Positions 11,581-22,739 of a stretch of DNA of 64,000 bases are shown here, one piece after another. The DNA is from Peromyscus leucopus (Eukaryota > Chordata > Mammalia > Rodentia > Cricetidae): positions 22,360,058 to 22,424,057 of the forward strand of contig NC_051074.1 in the NCBI RefSeq assembly GCF_004664715.2, given 5' to 3'. The notes below the pieces were generated by a model that did not search any database, had not been told where the DNA came from, and saw only the letters and a program-made list of their open reading frames with translations. Position numbers and translations under genes: made by a program. The number at the start of each line of letters is the position of its first letter. Position 1 is the first letter of the stretch.

Positions 11581-12515
11581 TGTTTTAGTGACTTTTCTAC
11601 TGCTGTGACAAAACATCATGACCAAAAAAAAAGAATAAAAGAAGCCAGGCAGTGGTGACCTATGCCTTTAATCCCAGCACTCCCTTGGGAGGCAGAGGCA
11701 GAGATCTCTGATCTCAGAGTTTGAGGCCAGCCTAGTCTACAGAGTGAGTTCCAGGACAGCCAGGGCTACAGAGATAAACACTGTCCCCAAAAAAACCAAT
11801 AGTCAGACAAACAAACAAACAAACAAACATAAATAACGTGGTAGTTTGAATGGAATTGGCCCCCCATAATCTCATAGGGAGTGGCACTATCAGGTATGCT
11901 TTTGTTGGAGGAAGTGTGTCACTGTGGGGTTGGGCTTTGAGGTTTCCTATGCTCAGGATACCGCCCAGTGTGTTAGTTGACTTCCTGTAGCCTGCAGGAT
12001 GTAGCACTCTCAGCTCCAGCACCATGTCTGCCTGCACGCCGCCACATTCCCTGTCATTGATGATAATGGTCTGAACCTCTGAAATTGTAAGCCTCTACCC
12101 CAATTAAATGTTTTCTTTATAAGAGTTGCTGTGGTCATGGTGTCTCTTCACAGCAACAACAACAACAAAAAAAAACTCACTAAGACAGACAAATAAACAA
12201 AAATAAAAAAGAATTTAATCTGAGGTTTCACAGTTCCAGAGAGTTGGAGTCCATGACCATGATGGCTCGTGGGGAGCTGGAGCATGGCAGCAGGCAGGCA
12301 GGCAGGCAGGCAGGCATGGCACTGGAGCCGTAGCTAAGAACTTACACCTGGTCCATAAGCATGAGGCAGAGAGAAAGCCAACTGTGCCCTTTGAAACCCT
12401 AAAACCCATCCCCAGTGCCATACCTCTTCCAACAAAACCACACCTCCTAATTTTCCCCAAACAGTTCTACCAGCTAAGGACCAAGCATTTAAACATATGA
12501 GCCTTTGGGGTGAGG
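11581..12515 (-). mobile_element. Reverse-oriented copy of the same repeat, interrupted by nested insertions
   Basis: The head 'ctgctgtgacaaaacatc' at 11595-11615 and the body from 12206 ('tttcacagttccagag') to 12515 ('catatgagcctttgggg') are reverse-complement parts of one element. Between them lie a B1 (about 11643-11800) and a forward copy (11836-12165). A (CAGG)n run at 12286-12315 is part of the body. Confidence 0.6.
11836..12165 (+). mobile_element. Forward copy of the same repeat nested inside the reverse one
   Basis: Runs from GGTAGTTTGAATGGAATTGG to 'gtcatggtgtctcttcacagc'. It faces the reverse copy at 12206-12515 across about 40 bases, giving an imperfect inverted repeat of roughly 300-bp arms. 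Confidence 0.6.
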
Positions 12516-12649
12516 AGAGTCATTATTTTTTGTTGGTGGTGTTGTTTGTTTCGAGATAAGGTTTCTCTGTGTAATAGCCCTGGCTGTCCTAGAACTCACT
12601 TCTCGAAAGAAAACTACTCTCTGTCCTTCTGAGACCAAAACAGGAAAAA

Positions 12650-12990
12650 TACACCTTGCAGGTTCAGAGTTCTGTTTGCAATTAAGACAGTTAAGAATAT
12701 GTTCCTGTTTGTTCTGTGTGTATTTAATCCATCTGCACCGAATGTGCATGTGGGTGGGAGGTACTCAGACAGGAAATACATCAGGATGTACACTCGCCTC
12801 TGATTGGACCTGATGGGAAATATGGTGGCCTTATGGATTTGCCTTTAACAAGCCTCTGCAAGGTGTTCTGGGAATCCAGAGATGGACCTGGCCAGAAGCC
12901 ATCAACCTGGCCAGTATTTAATGAAAGCCTGCTTCAAATTTGTCTTTAAGTTGTAGCAGTGGTCTGTAGGACACTCCTTTGGGCTCATTC
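12650..12990 (+). mobile_element. LTR-like repeat, copy 2 of a second family
   Basis: Same orientation and order of blocks as 8680-9030, about 3.9 kb away. The two are too diverged to be a matched pair of LTRs from one recent provirus. 'ccagtatttaatg' is the TATA-like box. Confidence 0.55.
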
Positions 12991-13464
12991 CCTTCCCCTC
13001 TACATTACTTCACCTTCTTCTCTCCTCTGAAGGAGGGTATGGAGACTCCAGGCCTGGGGGTTCCGGAGTACTCACTGTCTTCCTTGAGTGTGCCTTTTCT
13101 CCTGCTAATCTCCTGCTACTTCAGAGGACAGACAAGATCAAAGCGGTAAGGATGCCTGGATCGGCTTGCCAACCCATACTCCTAGAGGGCAGATGACAGA
13201 GGGAGAGCGTGCTCGCTCTTGATAGCCACCGAGTTGCTGAGGAAAATAAGTCTCCGTCCACCCATGCTCTGAGCTGTGCTCTCTCCCGCCCTACTCAGTG
13301 GAGCCCACCAGGCTGAAGGGCAGGTCGGGTGCCCACCCTGTATGGGAGTCTCTGAAGTGTGCCCCAACTCTGCTTGTTAGTAAGACACTTCACCTCTACC
13401 CAGGAGTCCCCCGCTTCATGGGAGCAGATCTGCCACTCTTAGAAGTTCCTTCCAAAGTCATCCA

Positions 13465-13580
13465 AAAAAACGGGGAGTGGTGATGCAAGCCTTTAATCTC
13501 AGGACTTGGGAGGTGGAGGTTGGAGGATAGGAAGTTCAAGGTCATCCTCAGCTAGTGAGTTGGAGGCCAACTTGAGTGGG
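13465..13580 (+). mobile_element. B1-related SINE
   Basis: 'ggtgatgcaagcctttaatc' and 'gttcaaggtcatcctcagc'. Confidence 0.6.
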
Positions 13581-13619
13581 GAAGAAGAAAGAATGGGTGC
13601 CTATTGATATGGAAATCCA

Positions 13620-13800
13620 CTGCTGCATACAGCACCCTTTGGGGGGGGGGGACTGGGACGGGGACTCTGCACTTTGCATACAGCTGGAGCCCTCCCTCCG
13701 AAGCCAGGAGCCAACTGGAGCTCCGTGGGACAAAGAAAGGCGCCGCCGCTGCCAGAGCCGCGGAATAAAGACTTAGCCCATCACAAATGGTCCGGACCCC
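13620..13800 (+). mobile_element. Possible LTR remnant
   Basis: A G run and GC-rich body are followed by GCGGAATAAAGACTTAGCCC, an R-region-like polyadenylation block. No clear TG...CA ends. Confidence 0.25.
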
Positions 13801-14945
13801 TATTGTCCTGCCACACTCTTCTGATTTTTAAATTTTAATTAACTAAGCTGAACGGGGAGGCCAAGTCTCTGTCTTCGACTTAACCTGTCTCACATTCCAT
13901 GCTAACCTGCAGGAACATGATTAAAAAAAAAAAAAAAAAAGTGATCAAAATAAAAGCGATCGGAATCAAGGGTCGTCACTTCACAAACCAAAGGGCCCCG
14001 CCCTGTGCAAAGTCACAGTCCCGATGGAGGGCTTCTTAGTGTGACTTTCAAAACAAAAGCACTTTCAGCCCCTTTCTTGGGGAGGGCGTGGGGGTGCCTC
14101 CCAGCTTAAACAGGTTCCTCCCAGAGGCAGAAGCTTCTGGGGCCCCGGGAGCTCAGTCATGGATATCTGATTGGTCCCAGGGCCCCAGCACCCTCATTTA
14201 TCATGGGATCGGATTAGCTAGCAGTCCTGGGAGGTCAGGAGCCCAGCTGCAAGTGCAAAGAGAGAGGGTGTGGTTTCCAGTCTCTGCGGGTCTCCAGGCT
14301 GACAGTGGGGGGCTGTTCTCCTTGGTAAAATCCTCGGGAACCAGAGGAGGAGACATTTTTAGTGGAGCCTTGAGGTAACCCTGTGAACTGGTACAGGCTG
14401 ACCTTCCATCCTCCTCCGCAGCCACTGTGACCAGCCTCCGGGTTTCTAGTCTTTCCAGTCAGTGCCACAGATTCACCTCGAGTTTGATTGTCACTGTATA
14501 TTATTTAATTTGTACTAACAGGTAAAAAGGCAATAGTGCAGTTGTCTTTTCATATGTGAGTTTTGTGCTTCGGTAAAGCAATGAACGCTAAATGCTTACT
14601 ACAGTACGATTGTGAAGCTTGTATGTGTGAATAGTTATCTTCCTCTCTCCTGGAATTATGGCAAAGCAGCATTTCCCAAATAGACGGAGTAAGCTGCTGA
14701 TTTAATGTGCCTGTGTATTCATCCATGTACTTATTCAGCAACATTACTGATAAACAAAACCACTGTTGTTATCAGGCAAGTCACTCCCCACCTCCCTCCC
14801 TGCCTCCTTCCTTGGCAGACATGATCAATCATCTGACAGCACCCACTTAGACACTCATTGACACCCTCAGGACACCTGCCTTCAATCCCATCCCGATCTA
14901 CAGGGAGGCTGTCCAAGAAGTAATTACAACACACCCCAACCCCCA
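13800..14945. other. Unassigned, mostly non-repetitive sequence
   Basis: It contains a moderately GC-rich part at 13990-14470. The overlapping open frames on both strands show no recognisable protein. A conserved noncoding element is possible but cannot be judged from one sequence. Confidence 0.4.
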
Positions 14946-15059
14946 GGCTTTAATGGGAACAGTCTACACTTCCCGTCCCTGCCCCACTTTGCCCGCAGAG
15001 CCTGGCTCACAAAGCTCTTTCTTCTCTTGCGCTGAATCAGGATTGTTAAATAAAAGAAC

Positions 15060-15170
15060 AAGTACAATACTCAGGAGACAGAGGCAGGAGGATGTCTGTG
15101 AGTTCCAGGCCAGCCAGAGCTACATAGTGAGACCTTGTCTCAAAAACAAACAGAACAAATAAATAAGTAA
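15060..15170 (+). mobile_element. B1 SINE, 5' truncated
   Basis: 'tcaggagacagaggcaggag' to 'gagaccttgtctcaaaaac'. Confidence 0.7.
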
Positions 15171-15409
15171 ACAGATGAGTGAAAACATAAATATGGTCCA
15201 AATAAGTATGTTTTGATATAGGCATGAATATTTCTCTGAAATTGGTTCAATTCAATTACACCACACATTATAGAATATCGATGTTCACTGTTGTTATTTT
15301 CATAAATTGATAATGAATTATTTAGAAAAGCAAGGAGATTATATTTTGTAATAACCAGGATTAGTCAGTTGTATTGGTGTGAATTTTCAATATTCAAGAG
15401 AACCATCTA

Positions 15410-15850
15410 GCTGGGTGGCGGTGGTGTGTGCCTTTAATCCCAGCACTCGGGAGGCAGAGCCAGGCAGATCTCTGTGCGTTCAAGGCCAGCCTGGGCTACA
15501 GAGCAGGATCCAGGACAGGCTCCAAAACTACACAGAGAAACCCTGATGGTTATGATAAATGGCGCTGGTGGAAAAGTCACAGGCCATGGCCTCAACTACC
15601 AGAGTTACAAAGAGCTTTATTAGAAAGAAAGGGGACAGGAGGGGGGAGAGCCAGGCCTGGACAGAAAGGAAGATGGCGGGAGCAGAGAAAGAACACAGAG
15701 TGTGGGGGTCCGCATCTGGCTCTTTAAGGCGGGGATTACATGACCACGCACCAGCGCCCACTGATGATGTAAGACGTAAGACACAGGACCCCGAACTCTG
15801 CATGTACAGAATTTTAACAAACTCTGTCTCGAAGCTCCCCTCTCCCCCCA
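15410..15850 (+). mobile_element. B1 SINE split by an LTR
   Basis: The B1 body at 15410-15543 ends 'acacagagaaaccc' and resumes at 15820 with 'actctgtctcgaag' and an A-rich tail. The LTR at 15544-15819 lies between. Confidence 0.8.
15544..15819 (-). mobile_element. Solo LTR inserted into the 3' end of a B1
   Basis: The 276-bp insert has ends TGATGG...TTTTAACA. On the minus strand it carries TTTCTAATAAAGCTCTTTG and a GCCATCTT motif, so the LTR is oriented antisense to the window. It splits a B1 between 'gagaaaccc' and 'tgtctcg'. The flanks AACCC (15539-15543) and AACTC (15820-15824) are a one-mismatch duplication. Confidence 0.75.
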
Positions 15851-15964
15851 AAAAAAAGAAAAGAAAAAAAGAACCATCTATGTAGTCTGTAGAACCAGAA
15901 GCCAGGGCCACAGTCCCCCACTAAGGAATAGGACACTCCTGGGTTGACAGTGTTTTGCTGCAGA

Positions 15965-16145
15965 AGTACCCTTTTATTTTATTATTTTTTAATTTTTTTA
16001 AATTTATTTATTATGTATTCGAAAGAGGGAGCCAGATCTCACCACAGATGTCTGTGAGCCACCATGTGGGTGCTGGGAATCGAACTCAGGACCTCTGGAA
16101 GAGCAGTCGGTGCTCCCAACCTCTGAGCCATCTCTCCAGGCCCCT
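15965..16145 (-). mobile_element. B2 SINE
   Basis: T/A-rich tail, then 'gagccaccatgtgggtgctg', ending 'ctgagccatctctccagg'. Confidence 0.85.
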
Positions 16146-16352
16146 ATTTTTAAAATTTTTTTAAATGATTTATTTTTATTTTATGTGCATTGGTGCTTTG
16201 CTTGCATGTATTCTGGGTGTGTGTGTGAGGGTGCTGGATTCCCTGGAACTGGAGTTATAGTTGTGAGCCACCATGTGGGTACTGGGAATTGAACTCAGGT
16301 CCTCTGGAAGAGCAGCCTGTGCTCTTATCTGCTGAGCCATCTCTCCAGCCTG
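16146..16352 (-). mobile_element. B2 SINE, adjacent second copy
   Basis: 'gagccaccatgtgggtactg' and 'gctgagccatctctccagcc', in tandem with the previous B2. Confidence 0.8.
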
Positions 16353-16679
16353 TTTGGGTTTTTTTTTAAGTCTTCTTTTTCCAGATATCGGTCTTGATGA
16401 ATGTCTATCGGGAGAAAATGCTGATAGGACAGAGTCCTTGTTCTGAAGTCCCCACAGGATGCCTGGGGAGTCATTTGCATGCTATTTAAAAAACAAAACA
16501 AAAACCTGCCAAACTAGTCTGTGGTAGGGGAGGTCGGTGGCCTCTCAGGAGGGTAGTTAAGAACTATTTAAAGCAGAACTAGAAAGGACCGAGGTGTACC
16601 TGACATTTGTGTGTTTTGATAAAAGTATATAGTGTTGTGTTAAATCAACTAAAGGGCAGGAAATGCTAAACAAGATTTG

Positions 16680-16860
16680 ACCTTTATTTGTTTATTTATT
16701 TGCATGTGTGTGTGGTCCCACTCCTAACACAGCTTCCACACGGAAGCCAGAGGCCAAACTGTGGGAGTTAAGTCTCTTCCTTTACCAAGTGGGTTCCAGG
16801 ATTGAACTCAGGTAGCCCGGGGCCAGAGCAAGCACCCTTTCCCACCGAGCTAGTCCAAGA
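16680..16860 (-). mobile_element. B2-type SINE, diverged
   Basis: 'tttatttgtttatttatttg' tail, 'ggattgaactcaggtagcc' and an A-box-like end 'ccgagctagtcc'. Confidence 0.5.
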
Positions 16861-17049
16861 TTTAAAACAAGGAAAGCTCCAGAGTGAGGGAGACTCTGTG
16901 CTCAGTTCCCAGCATTGCAAACAAATCAATGAGGAAAGTGAATGAATGAATGAATGAATGAATGATGAAGAAAGCATTACAGATTGCCTGAACTAGCACT
17001 TAAAGGCACACACTAACTTTCAGCAACTAGAGCTGAGAGGCTTACCCTG

Positions 17050-17225
17050 TCCTCTGTCTGGTGGTGGTGGCACACACCTTTAATCCCAGTATTTGGGAGA
17101 CAGAGACAGGCAGATATCCCAGTTCAAGACCAGTGTGGTCTACAGAGCAAGTTCCAGGACAGCCAGGGCTATACAGAGAAAACCTGTCTCAAAAAAAAAA
17201 CAAACCAAATAAAAACAAACAACAA
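17050..17225 (+). mobile_element. B1 SINE
   Basis: 'gtggtggtggcacacacctt' to 'aaacctgtctcaaaaaaaaa'. Confidence 0.85.
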
Positions 17226-17238
17226 CAACCATACCCTT

Positions 17239-17415
17239 GTTCCCTGGACACTCAGGATTATGTTTAGGACCCAAACAAATACCAGAGTGTAAGTCCCAGT
17301 TAGTTGGAATAAAGACTTTCAATTGGCTTAAACTGTGTCTGAGTGGTCATCTCGGGTGTGCTCCTGTAACAGATGATACACATTACACAGTGGTGCCGAT
17401 GAGGAAAAGCAAATA
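17239..17415 (+). mobile_element. Short LTR fragment followed by a primer-binding-site-like motif
   Basis: Starts TGTTCCCTGG, contains GGAATAAAGACTTTC and 'tgagtggtcatctc', and runs to ATTACACA. TGGTGCCGATGAGG follows at 17391; it resembles the tRNA-Phe-type primer site TGGTGCCGA of class II rodent ERVs but diverges after nine bases. A (+) B1 with a (CAAA)n-like tail lies directly upstream. The sequence beyond 17415 to about 17870 is unrecognised and may be decayed ERV. Confidence 0.45.
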
Positions 17416-18221
17416 CAAACACCTGAAGGGAACCAGCTCCCGGACCTTAAAACTGAGGCTATGGGATGGTGAGGAGATAACATCTTGGTGACTTTAAAAC
17501 CCCGAAGACAGGCTCAGGCCACTTGGATTCTTGGAGCCAAGGAAAGAAAGGAAGGGAAGACTCAGGCCGGCTCCCTCTGCCTGAAGCCTGGGGCAATGCA
17601 AGGTGTGCCCTCCAAACAACAAAGCCAGGCTTGTGTTTGCATGGAGAAGTCACAGCCTGCAGCTCCGGGCAGGCAGGACACCTGATAGTCTCATATCTAG
17701 GACTGCGGGGTGCTTGGGGACTCTGTGCTGCTTCCATTGAGCGTTCTCCCTGTGAAATCAGACCTTTCTTGGAATGTAAGCATGGGTTTAATGCCAGTGG
17801 CAGCCAGCCATCACCAGTGATGCTAGACACAGAACGCAGAGTCATTTGGCTCTCTGGGGCAGGCAGACGTGGTTAGGTTGGGGTGCTGCAAAGGTGCGGT
17901 GCGACTCGGGACATTGCTTTCCAGCTGTCCTCCCCTCCACCTGGAAGAGGCCTTCTAGGTGCCCTGTCCTTGGCTCACCCTGTAAAAAAGGAGTCCTGGC
18001 TGGCTGCCCAGGGGCTGCACACACAGGCATGAGTCAGGGAAATGCTCCTCACAATGCGTCTTCACCCAGGCTACACTCAGAGCCCTACTTCTGAGGGAGA
18101 ATGGCCCATTTCCCTTCTCTGTAAATCCATGTGAGTCTGAAGACCAAACAGAACTAAGGCACAGCCACACAATGCCAAACTGCTGCTGGAGCTCATTTTC
18201 AGCAAGTCCTCAACCATATGG

Positions 18222-18410
18222 TGTGGTGATATTATATTTGTGCTGAAATGTGGTGATATTTTTATTTGTGTTTTAATAAATAAAGCTTGCCTGAAGATCA
18301 GAGGGGAAAAAAACCAGCCATTTAAAGTAAACAAAGAAGTCAGGCAATGTTAGCACACGTCCTTAATCCTATCACTTGGCAGGCAGAGATCTATCTGGAT
18401 GTCTGTGAAT
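18222..18410 (+). mobile_element. Truncated ERV LTR of the same family as 8011-8461
   Basis: Starts TGTGGTGATATTATATTTG and shares the AATAAATAAAGCTTGCCTG block and one 'ccttaatcc' module. The 3' half is not recognisable. The first line of the element appears partly duplicated (GTGGTGATATT occurs twice). Confidence 0.65.
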
Positions 18411-18481
18411 TCAGGAGAGTACCTAGTATATGTAAAGAGCTGCTATAAATAAACAAGACAAAGCAAAGCACTCAATAGAGA

Positions 18482-18600
18482 AACAGTGAGAGCTGGGAGT
18501 ATGGCTCATTAGTAAAGTGTTTGCTTAACCTACAGGAAGTCCCAGAATCAAAAAAAAAAAAAAAAAAAACCCAAACAAACAAACAAAAAAAAAACCAAAC
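18482..18600 (+). mobile_element. ID-type SINE with A-rich tail
   Basis: 'gctgggagtatggctcatta' followed by 'gtaaagtgtttgc' and a long A-rich (CAAA)n and (CGAA)n tail. Confidence 0.6.
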
Positions 18601-18659
18601 CCAATAACGAACGAACGAACGAACAACAAAAAGCACAGTGAGATACCACTATCTGCCTA

Positions 18660-19490
18660 TCAAAATAGGGAAAACTGAAAAGGAGAAGCAGCTTCAAGTT
18701 AGTAAATTATATTTGTATGATTAATAATTATATTTATTTTATTATTGTTTAAATTTACATGAGAATCAAATTATAAGATCCAATTAAAATATTTAAATAA
18801 CCTAATTATTCAGCTAGTGGCTTGATCATGATTTTTGCTATGTAATAATTATTGCAATAACATTACATACATACCATCAACTTAATTACAGAATGGACAG
18901 TATACTCATACAATATGTGCTGGTGCCAATACTGTAGGACATGCATGTCAGTTCTGATGCATACCCATCGTCATCACAAAAAGAACCGGAAGGGTATCAA
19001 CTCTGAACGCCTCTGATATGGGATGGGGGAGGTTCTGGTTTATTAGCACGGTGGGCACTATGGCATCTGCAGTCTGACAGACTTTAAGTATCATCCCCAT
19101 GATGTGCAGGGCCAATGATCTCACCTCTGGGTGGAGCCATCGGGGGAGGCTGTAGGGGCAACCATTGAGGTCTGGTTCACTGAGAAAAACAAAAGCTATC
19201 CAACCCATAGTTTGTGTCCTTTTTAAAAACAATGGGTCAGGTTCTGCAATCGGTTCCCCACTCTGAACAGAATACCAGAAAACTTCAGGGCGGTCTGGTC
19301 CTGGGCCTCTGGTGACAGCGGCTGTTCTGAGGCAGGGGAACTTCCTCCTAGTGAACCCAGCTCCTCACCCACTTATTGGGCCTGCTTCCTGTTTGCCCCC
19401 GCATCCCCGCCCCCCCCCCACCGCGTGCCACTCCCACGTGGGGCTTCTCCTAGCGCTCCAAGTCCTCAGAAGAGAAATTGGGACAAACTT
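18660..19490. other. Unassigned AT-rich sequence with a decayed open frame
   Basis: AT-rich at 18700-18900. A 94-codon minus frame (18948-19232) has protein-like composition, but I do not recognise it and there is no supporting structure. Confidence 0.4.
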
Positions 19491-19491
19491 A

Positions 19492-19492
<1 letters not shown>

Positions 19493-19548
<56 letters not shown>
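19493..19548. repeat. (CA)n microsatellite
   Basis: About 28 CA units inside a spurious plus-strand open frame. Confidence 0.97.
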
Positions 19549-19550
<2 letters not shown>

Positions 19551-20345
19551 ACATTCTGTGGCTAGCTGTCATCAGCAGGACCCTAATTCTACCGTGTGCA
19601 CTGGTTCAGGTTTCAGGCTTCCGGAAGTCACAGGACGCACTCGATCTCTCAGTTTCCCACTCCCAGCCCCTTCCCTCCTCATACAGAACCAGGGCGGTTT
19701 CCTATGTGAACTCCTGCCTCAGCCTCTCAGAAAATGCTGTGTAGAAATGACCTCTGGGTCATCCTCTGGCTCCTTACCCATCACACTCATTGCTGGCCCC
19801 TGAGGTGTCTCTTAGGGTTGCCAGTCACCGCTAAGGGCGGTCCTTAACGTTTCAAACGTGGGATGCGAGGTGGCTCCCGGAGGTTGAAACACTTGCGCAA
19901 ACCTGAGGAGTGGAGTTGGGATCCCTAGCAGCCATGCAAACGTTTCAGGGGCACGGTGGTGGCTGGGCTGTAATTCCAGCCTCAGAAGGCAGAGACAGGG
20001 GGGATTCCCTAGGGAGGCCAGCATGCTAGGTGAGCTCTGAGTTTGGCTGAGAGACCCGGCCTCATTGAATAAGGTGGAGGAGCGGAGGATGGCTTCGCAC
20101 ATTAGCCTTGAACCTTCGCCAAGCTTTTGTTCACCTTCCCCCATGACTTCACCTATGCACACACACCGCACACACATGAAAACAGCAAAGGAAGGGAAAA
20201 GCAAATAAATGCCAGGTTCATTTAGTAATAATATACAGTTTGTCCGATATACACTTGTCTACCTGCTCTTGGGAGGCTGAGGCAAGAGCAGGTAAGTCTG
20301 AGGCTCTTTTGGGCTGCAGATAGGCAGCCCCTGCATGGAACAGAC

Positions 20346-20351
<6 letters not shown>

Positions 20352-20394
<43 letters not shown>
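20352..20394. repeat. (CA)n microsatellite
   Basis: About 21 CA units. Confidence 0.97.
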
Positions 20395-20396
<2 letters not shown>

Positions 20397-20507
20397 CCCT
20401 AAACCCAAATAAAATACGGTTATCTTCCTTAAATAATATTTAGGGAAAAAATACACTTTGCTCGAAGAATTACCTTTAAGATTATTGTACACTGTTTACT
20501 TCTAGAA

Positions 20508-20650
20508 TTTCTTTCTCTTTCTTTCTTTTTCTCTTTCTTTCTTCCTTCCTTCCTTCCTTCCTTCCTTTTTTTTTTTTTCCAAGACAGAGTTTCTCTGTAT
20601 AGTCCTGGCTGTCTTGGAACGCGATCTGTAGACCAGGCTGGTCTCAAATA
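20508..20650 (-). mobile_element. B1 SINE fragment with (TTCC)n/(TTTC)n tail
   Basis: 'agacagagtttctctgtata' and 'gtagaccaggctggtctcaa' after a pyrimidine microsatellite. Confidence 0.75.
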
Positions 20651-20679
20651 TCTAAAAACCTTCTGTCCTTTATTAGGAC

Positions 20680-21341
20680 ACCTTCCCTACATTCAAATAG
20701 AACCTATTAGGTAAGATTATGCTAAAATCTAGGTTACAATAAAAAAAAAAGCCCACACGATCCTCTTATTGATTATATGTAATTCTCAACGATGAGTTTC
20801 AATTATGCGTTCACTTTACATACAGTGTAAAACATTCAAGATTCTGACTTAGGAGTTTACAGAAGCAACCTTGCAACACAATCATTGGTGCTCTGCCTCC
20901 ACCCAGAGGAATCGTCGCATTACTGCAGCAGCAAAACCAAGCCAGCTGGAGACGAAACTTTTACCAGTAAAGCACAGGAAAGGAGCACAAGTCCAGATTC
21001 ACGGTGCATCAGACACCATTCCTTCTCCTGAGGAACGTCAGATTAGAGAAGAGCTTGGTTGCGTCGTGTCAGGTGACGTCTCGGCGCCAGAGCGCAGCAA
21101 AGAATGCCAGGGGCTTCCCTGCTCTCTGCTCAGCTATGTGGGGATGAAGCCGAGAAAGGCTTTTGCGCTGTGCATATTTTTGATAAAGTTGAGCATCACA
21201 TTTTGAAGCTTGTGTTCACACTGTAGCAGCCCGGAGTGTGGGCAAGCTGTGCAGATGATTAAGAACGTATGTTTAAAAAGCAGCGGGCAGATGGTAGGGC
21301 TGGTTCAGGTCTGGTGGAAGCTTAAAAGGCCAATGGAGATG
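20680..21341. other. Unassigned, low-repeat sequence
   Basis: A 111-codon plus frame at 20871-21206 has no recognisable motif. The block is largely free of SINEs. Confidence 0.4.
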
Positions 21342-21836
21342 TGTAGCAGGAATCTTAACAGTTCTTATTAATAAAATCAAACCTGAGGCCAGTTATTGGG
21401 GTCAACGCTGGTAGATCAGAGAGACAGAACAAGCCACAGCTATCTCACCTTGCCAGTTCCTCAGCTGGTCCTGTTTCCTCAGACTGGAAGCCTCTGAGTC
21501 CTCATCCGAATGGATCTCAGCTGAAATGTGTTGCTTCAAAGCCTGAAAGCTTAACCAGCCAAATGCTTCTAGTTTCTGGTCCTCGCGCCTTATATATCTT
21601 TCTGCTTTCTACCACCACTCCCTGGGATTAAAGGCTTGCTTTCTGGGGTTAAAGGCGTGATGAGTCACCATGCCTGTCTGTATCCTTGAACACATGGATT
21701 TCTGCCTCTGGAATGCTAGGATTAAAGGCGTGTGCTACCACTGTCTATCCTTTATGTTTAATATTGTGGCTGCTCTGTCTCTGATCCCAGATAAGTTTAT
21801 TAGCGTGCACAATATTTGGGGGAATACAATACCACA
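21342..21836 (-). mobile_element. ERV LTR (3' LTR), cricetid family with B1-like modules
   Basis: On the minus strand it starts TGTGGTATTGTATTCC and ends in GATTCCTGCTACA, the TG...CA ends of an LTR. It shares a body with 8011-8461 and 26060-26569. It includes a TATA-like ATATATAAGG and two 'ttaatcc'-type modules resembling B1. No 6-bp duplication flanks it, consistent with an LTR attached to internal sequence on its 5' side. Confidence 0.8.
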
Positions 21837-22717
21837 TTTCCTCTCTTTTTGTCTAAAATTTAAAAAAAGCTTATAACTAATACAAGAAAAATGATATTCA
21901 GTAAGTATATACAATATACACAGTCAAGATTACATTAATGATGTCTAGTCCATTAACATTTGACAGATTCAGACAAAAAACTCCATTAATATATAACAAT
22001 GTCCAGTCCAGTAACATTTGACAAATTCAAAAAATTTTCATTACTTATCTTATTTAAAACAAGTAATTCCTTTTTAAAAGTATTTTTTCTTTTCATAATA
22101 GATTCAGTAATCTATCTTTTGTCATTTTTATATCTTCCTCTTTTTCTTTTTAGTGTAGATTCAGTGATCTACCTATTTATCCTATTATTCTTTGTCTTTT
22201 TTCTCAGAATAGATTCAGTGATCTATCTCATATCTATATTCTTTTCTCTCTTTTTTTCTTTTTTAAACAAAACCTCTGAATCTAATCTCCATGTTCAGCT
22301 TTTTTCCTGACCATTAACAATTAACAACTTGTAACCAACCATCATAAACAATGACAATATCCAAAACTCATTAAATGACCAAAAACCTCCCATCCCACTT
22401 CTTGGGAATGTGGGTGTCTTTTTCTTAAAATTACTTCCATCTTTAGTGGATCCTGAAAAGAAAATTTTGGGTTAATTGTCAAGTCCTATATCATTTGTCC
22501 AGTCACAAGTCTCTACTCTTGTCTGTTAGGCTGGATCATCTCAGCTAGCCATCTCGAAATTGTCCTGACCAGTTTGTAGTCCAAAATTGATCTTTTCTTG
22601 GTATTAATTGGCTTAATGGCTTTACCACAGTCCATGTGGAATCATCTTTGTGGGGTCCCGTCATCCTTTTGAAGTTTTCAAAGTCACTATTAGGCGTGGT
22701 CATGGTTCCCTGCAGAC
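21837..22717 (-). mobile_element. 3' internal region of an endogenous retrovirus, no intact gene
   Basis: The minus-strand sequence lies immediately 5' of the LTR at 21342-21836 and ends in a purine-rich tract (AAAAAGAGAGGAAA) abutting the LTR, as a polypurine tract does. The region is A-rich, with three spaced TAGATTCAG(T/A)(G/A)ATCTA units. A short open stretch at 22545-22717 continues in frame from the Tgfbr1 pseudogene; I do not recognise its product. No complete gag, pol or env frame is present. Confidence 0.6.
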
Positions 22718-22739
22718 TTTTTTTTTTTTTTTTTTTTTT

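Noticed and set aside
19312..19803. 163-codon plus-strand open frame
   Set aside because: It includes a (TH)n run from a CA microsatellite and has no recognisable domain or splice structure.
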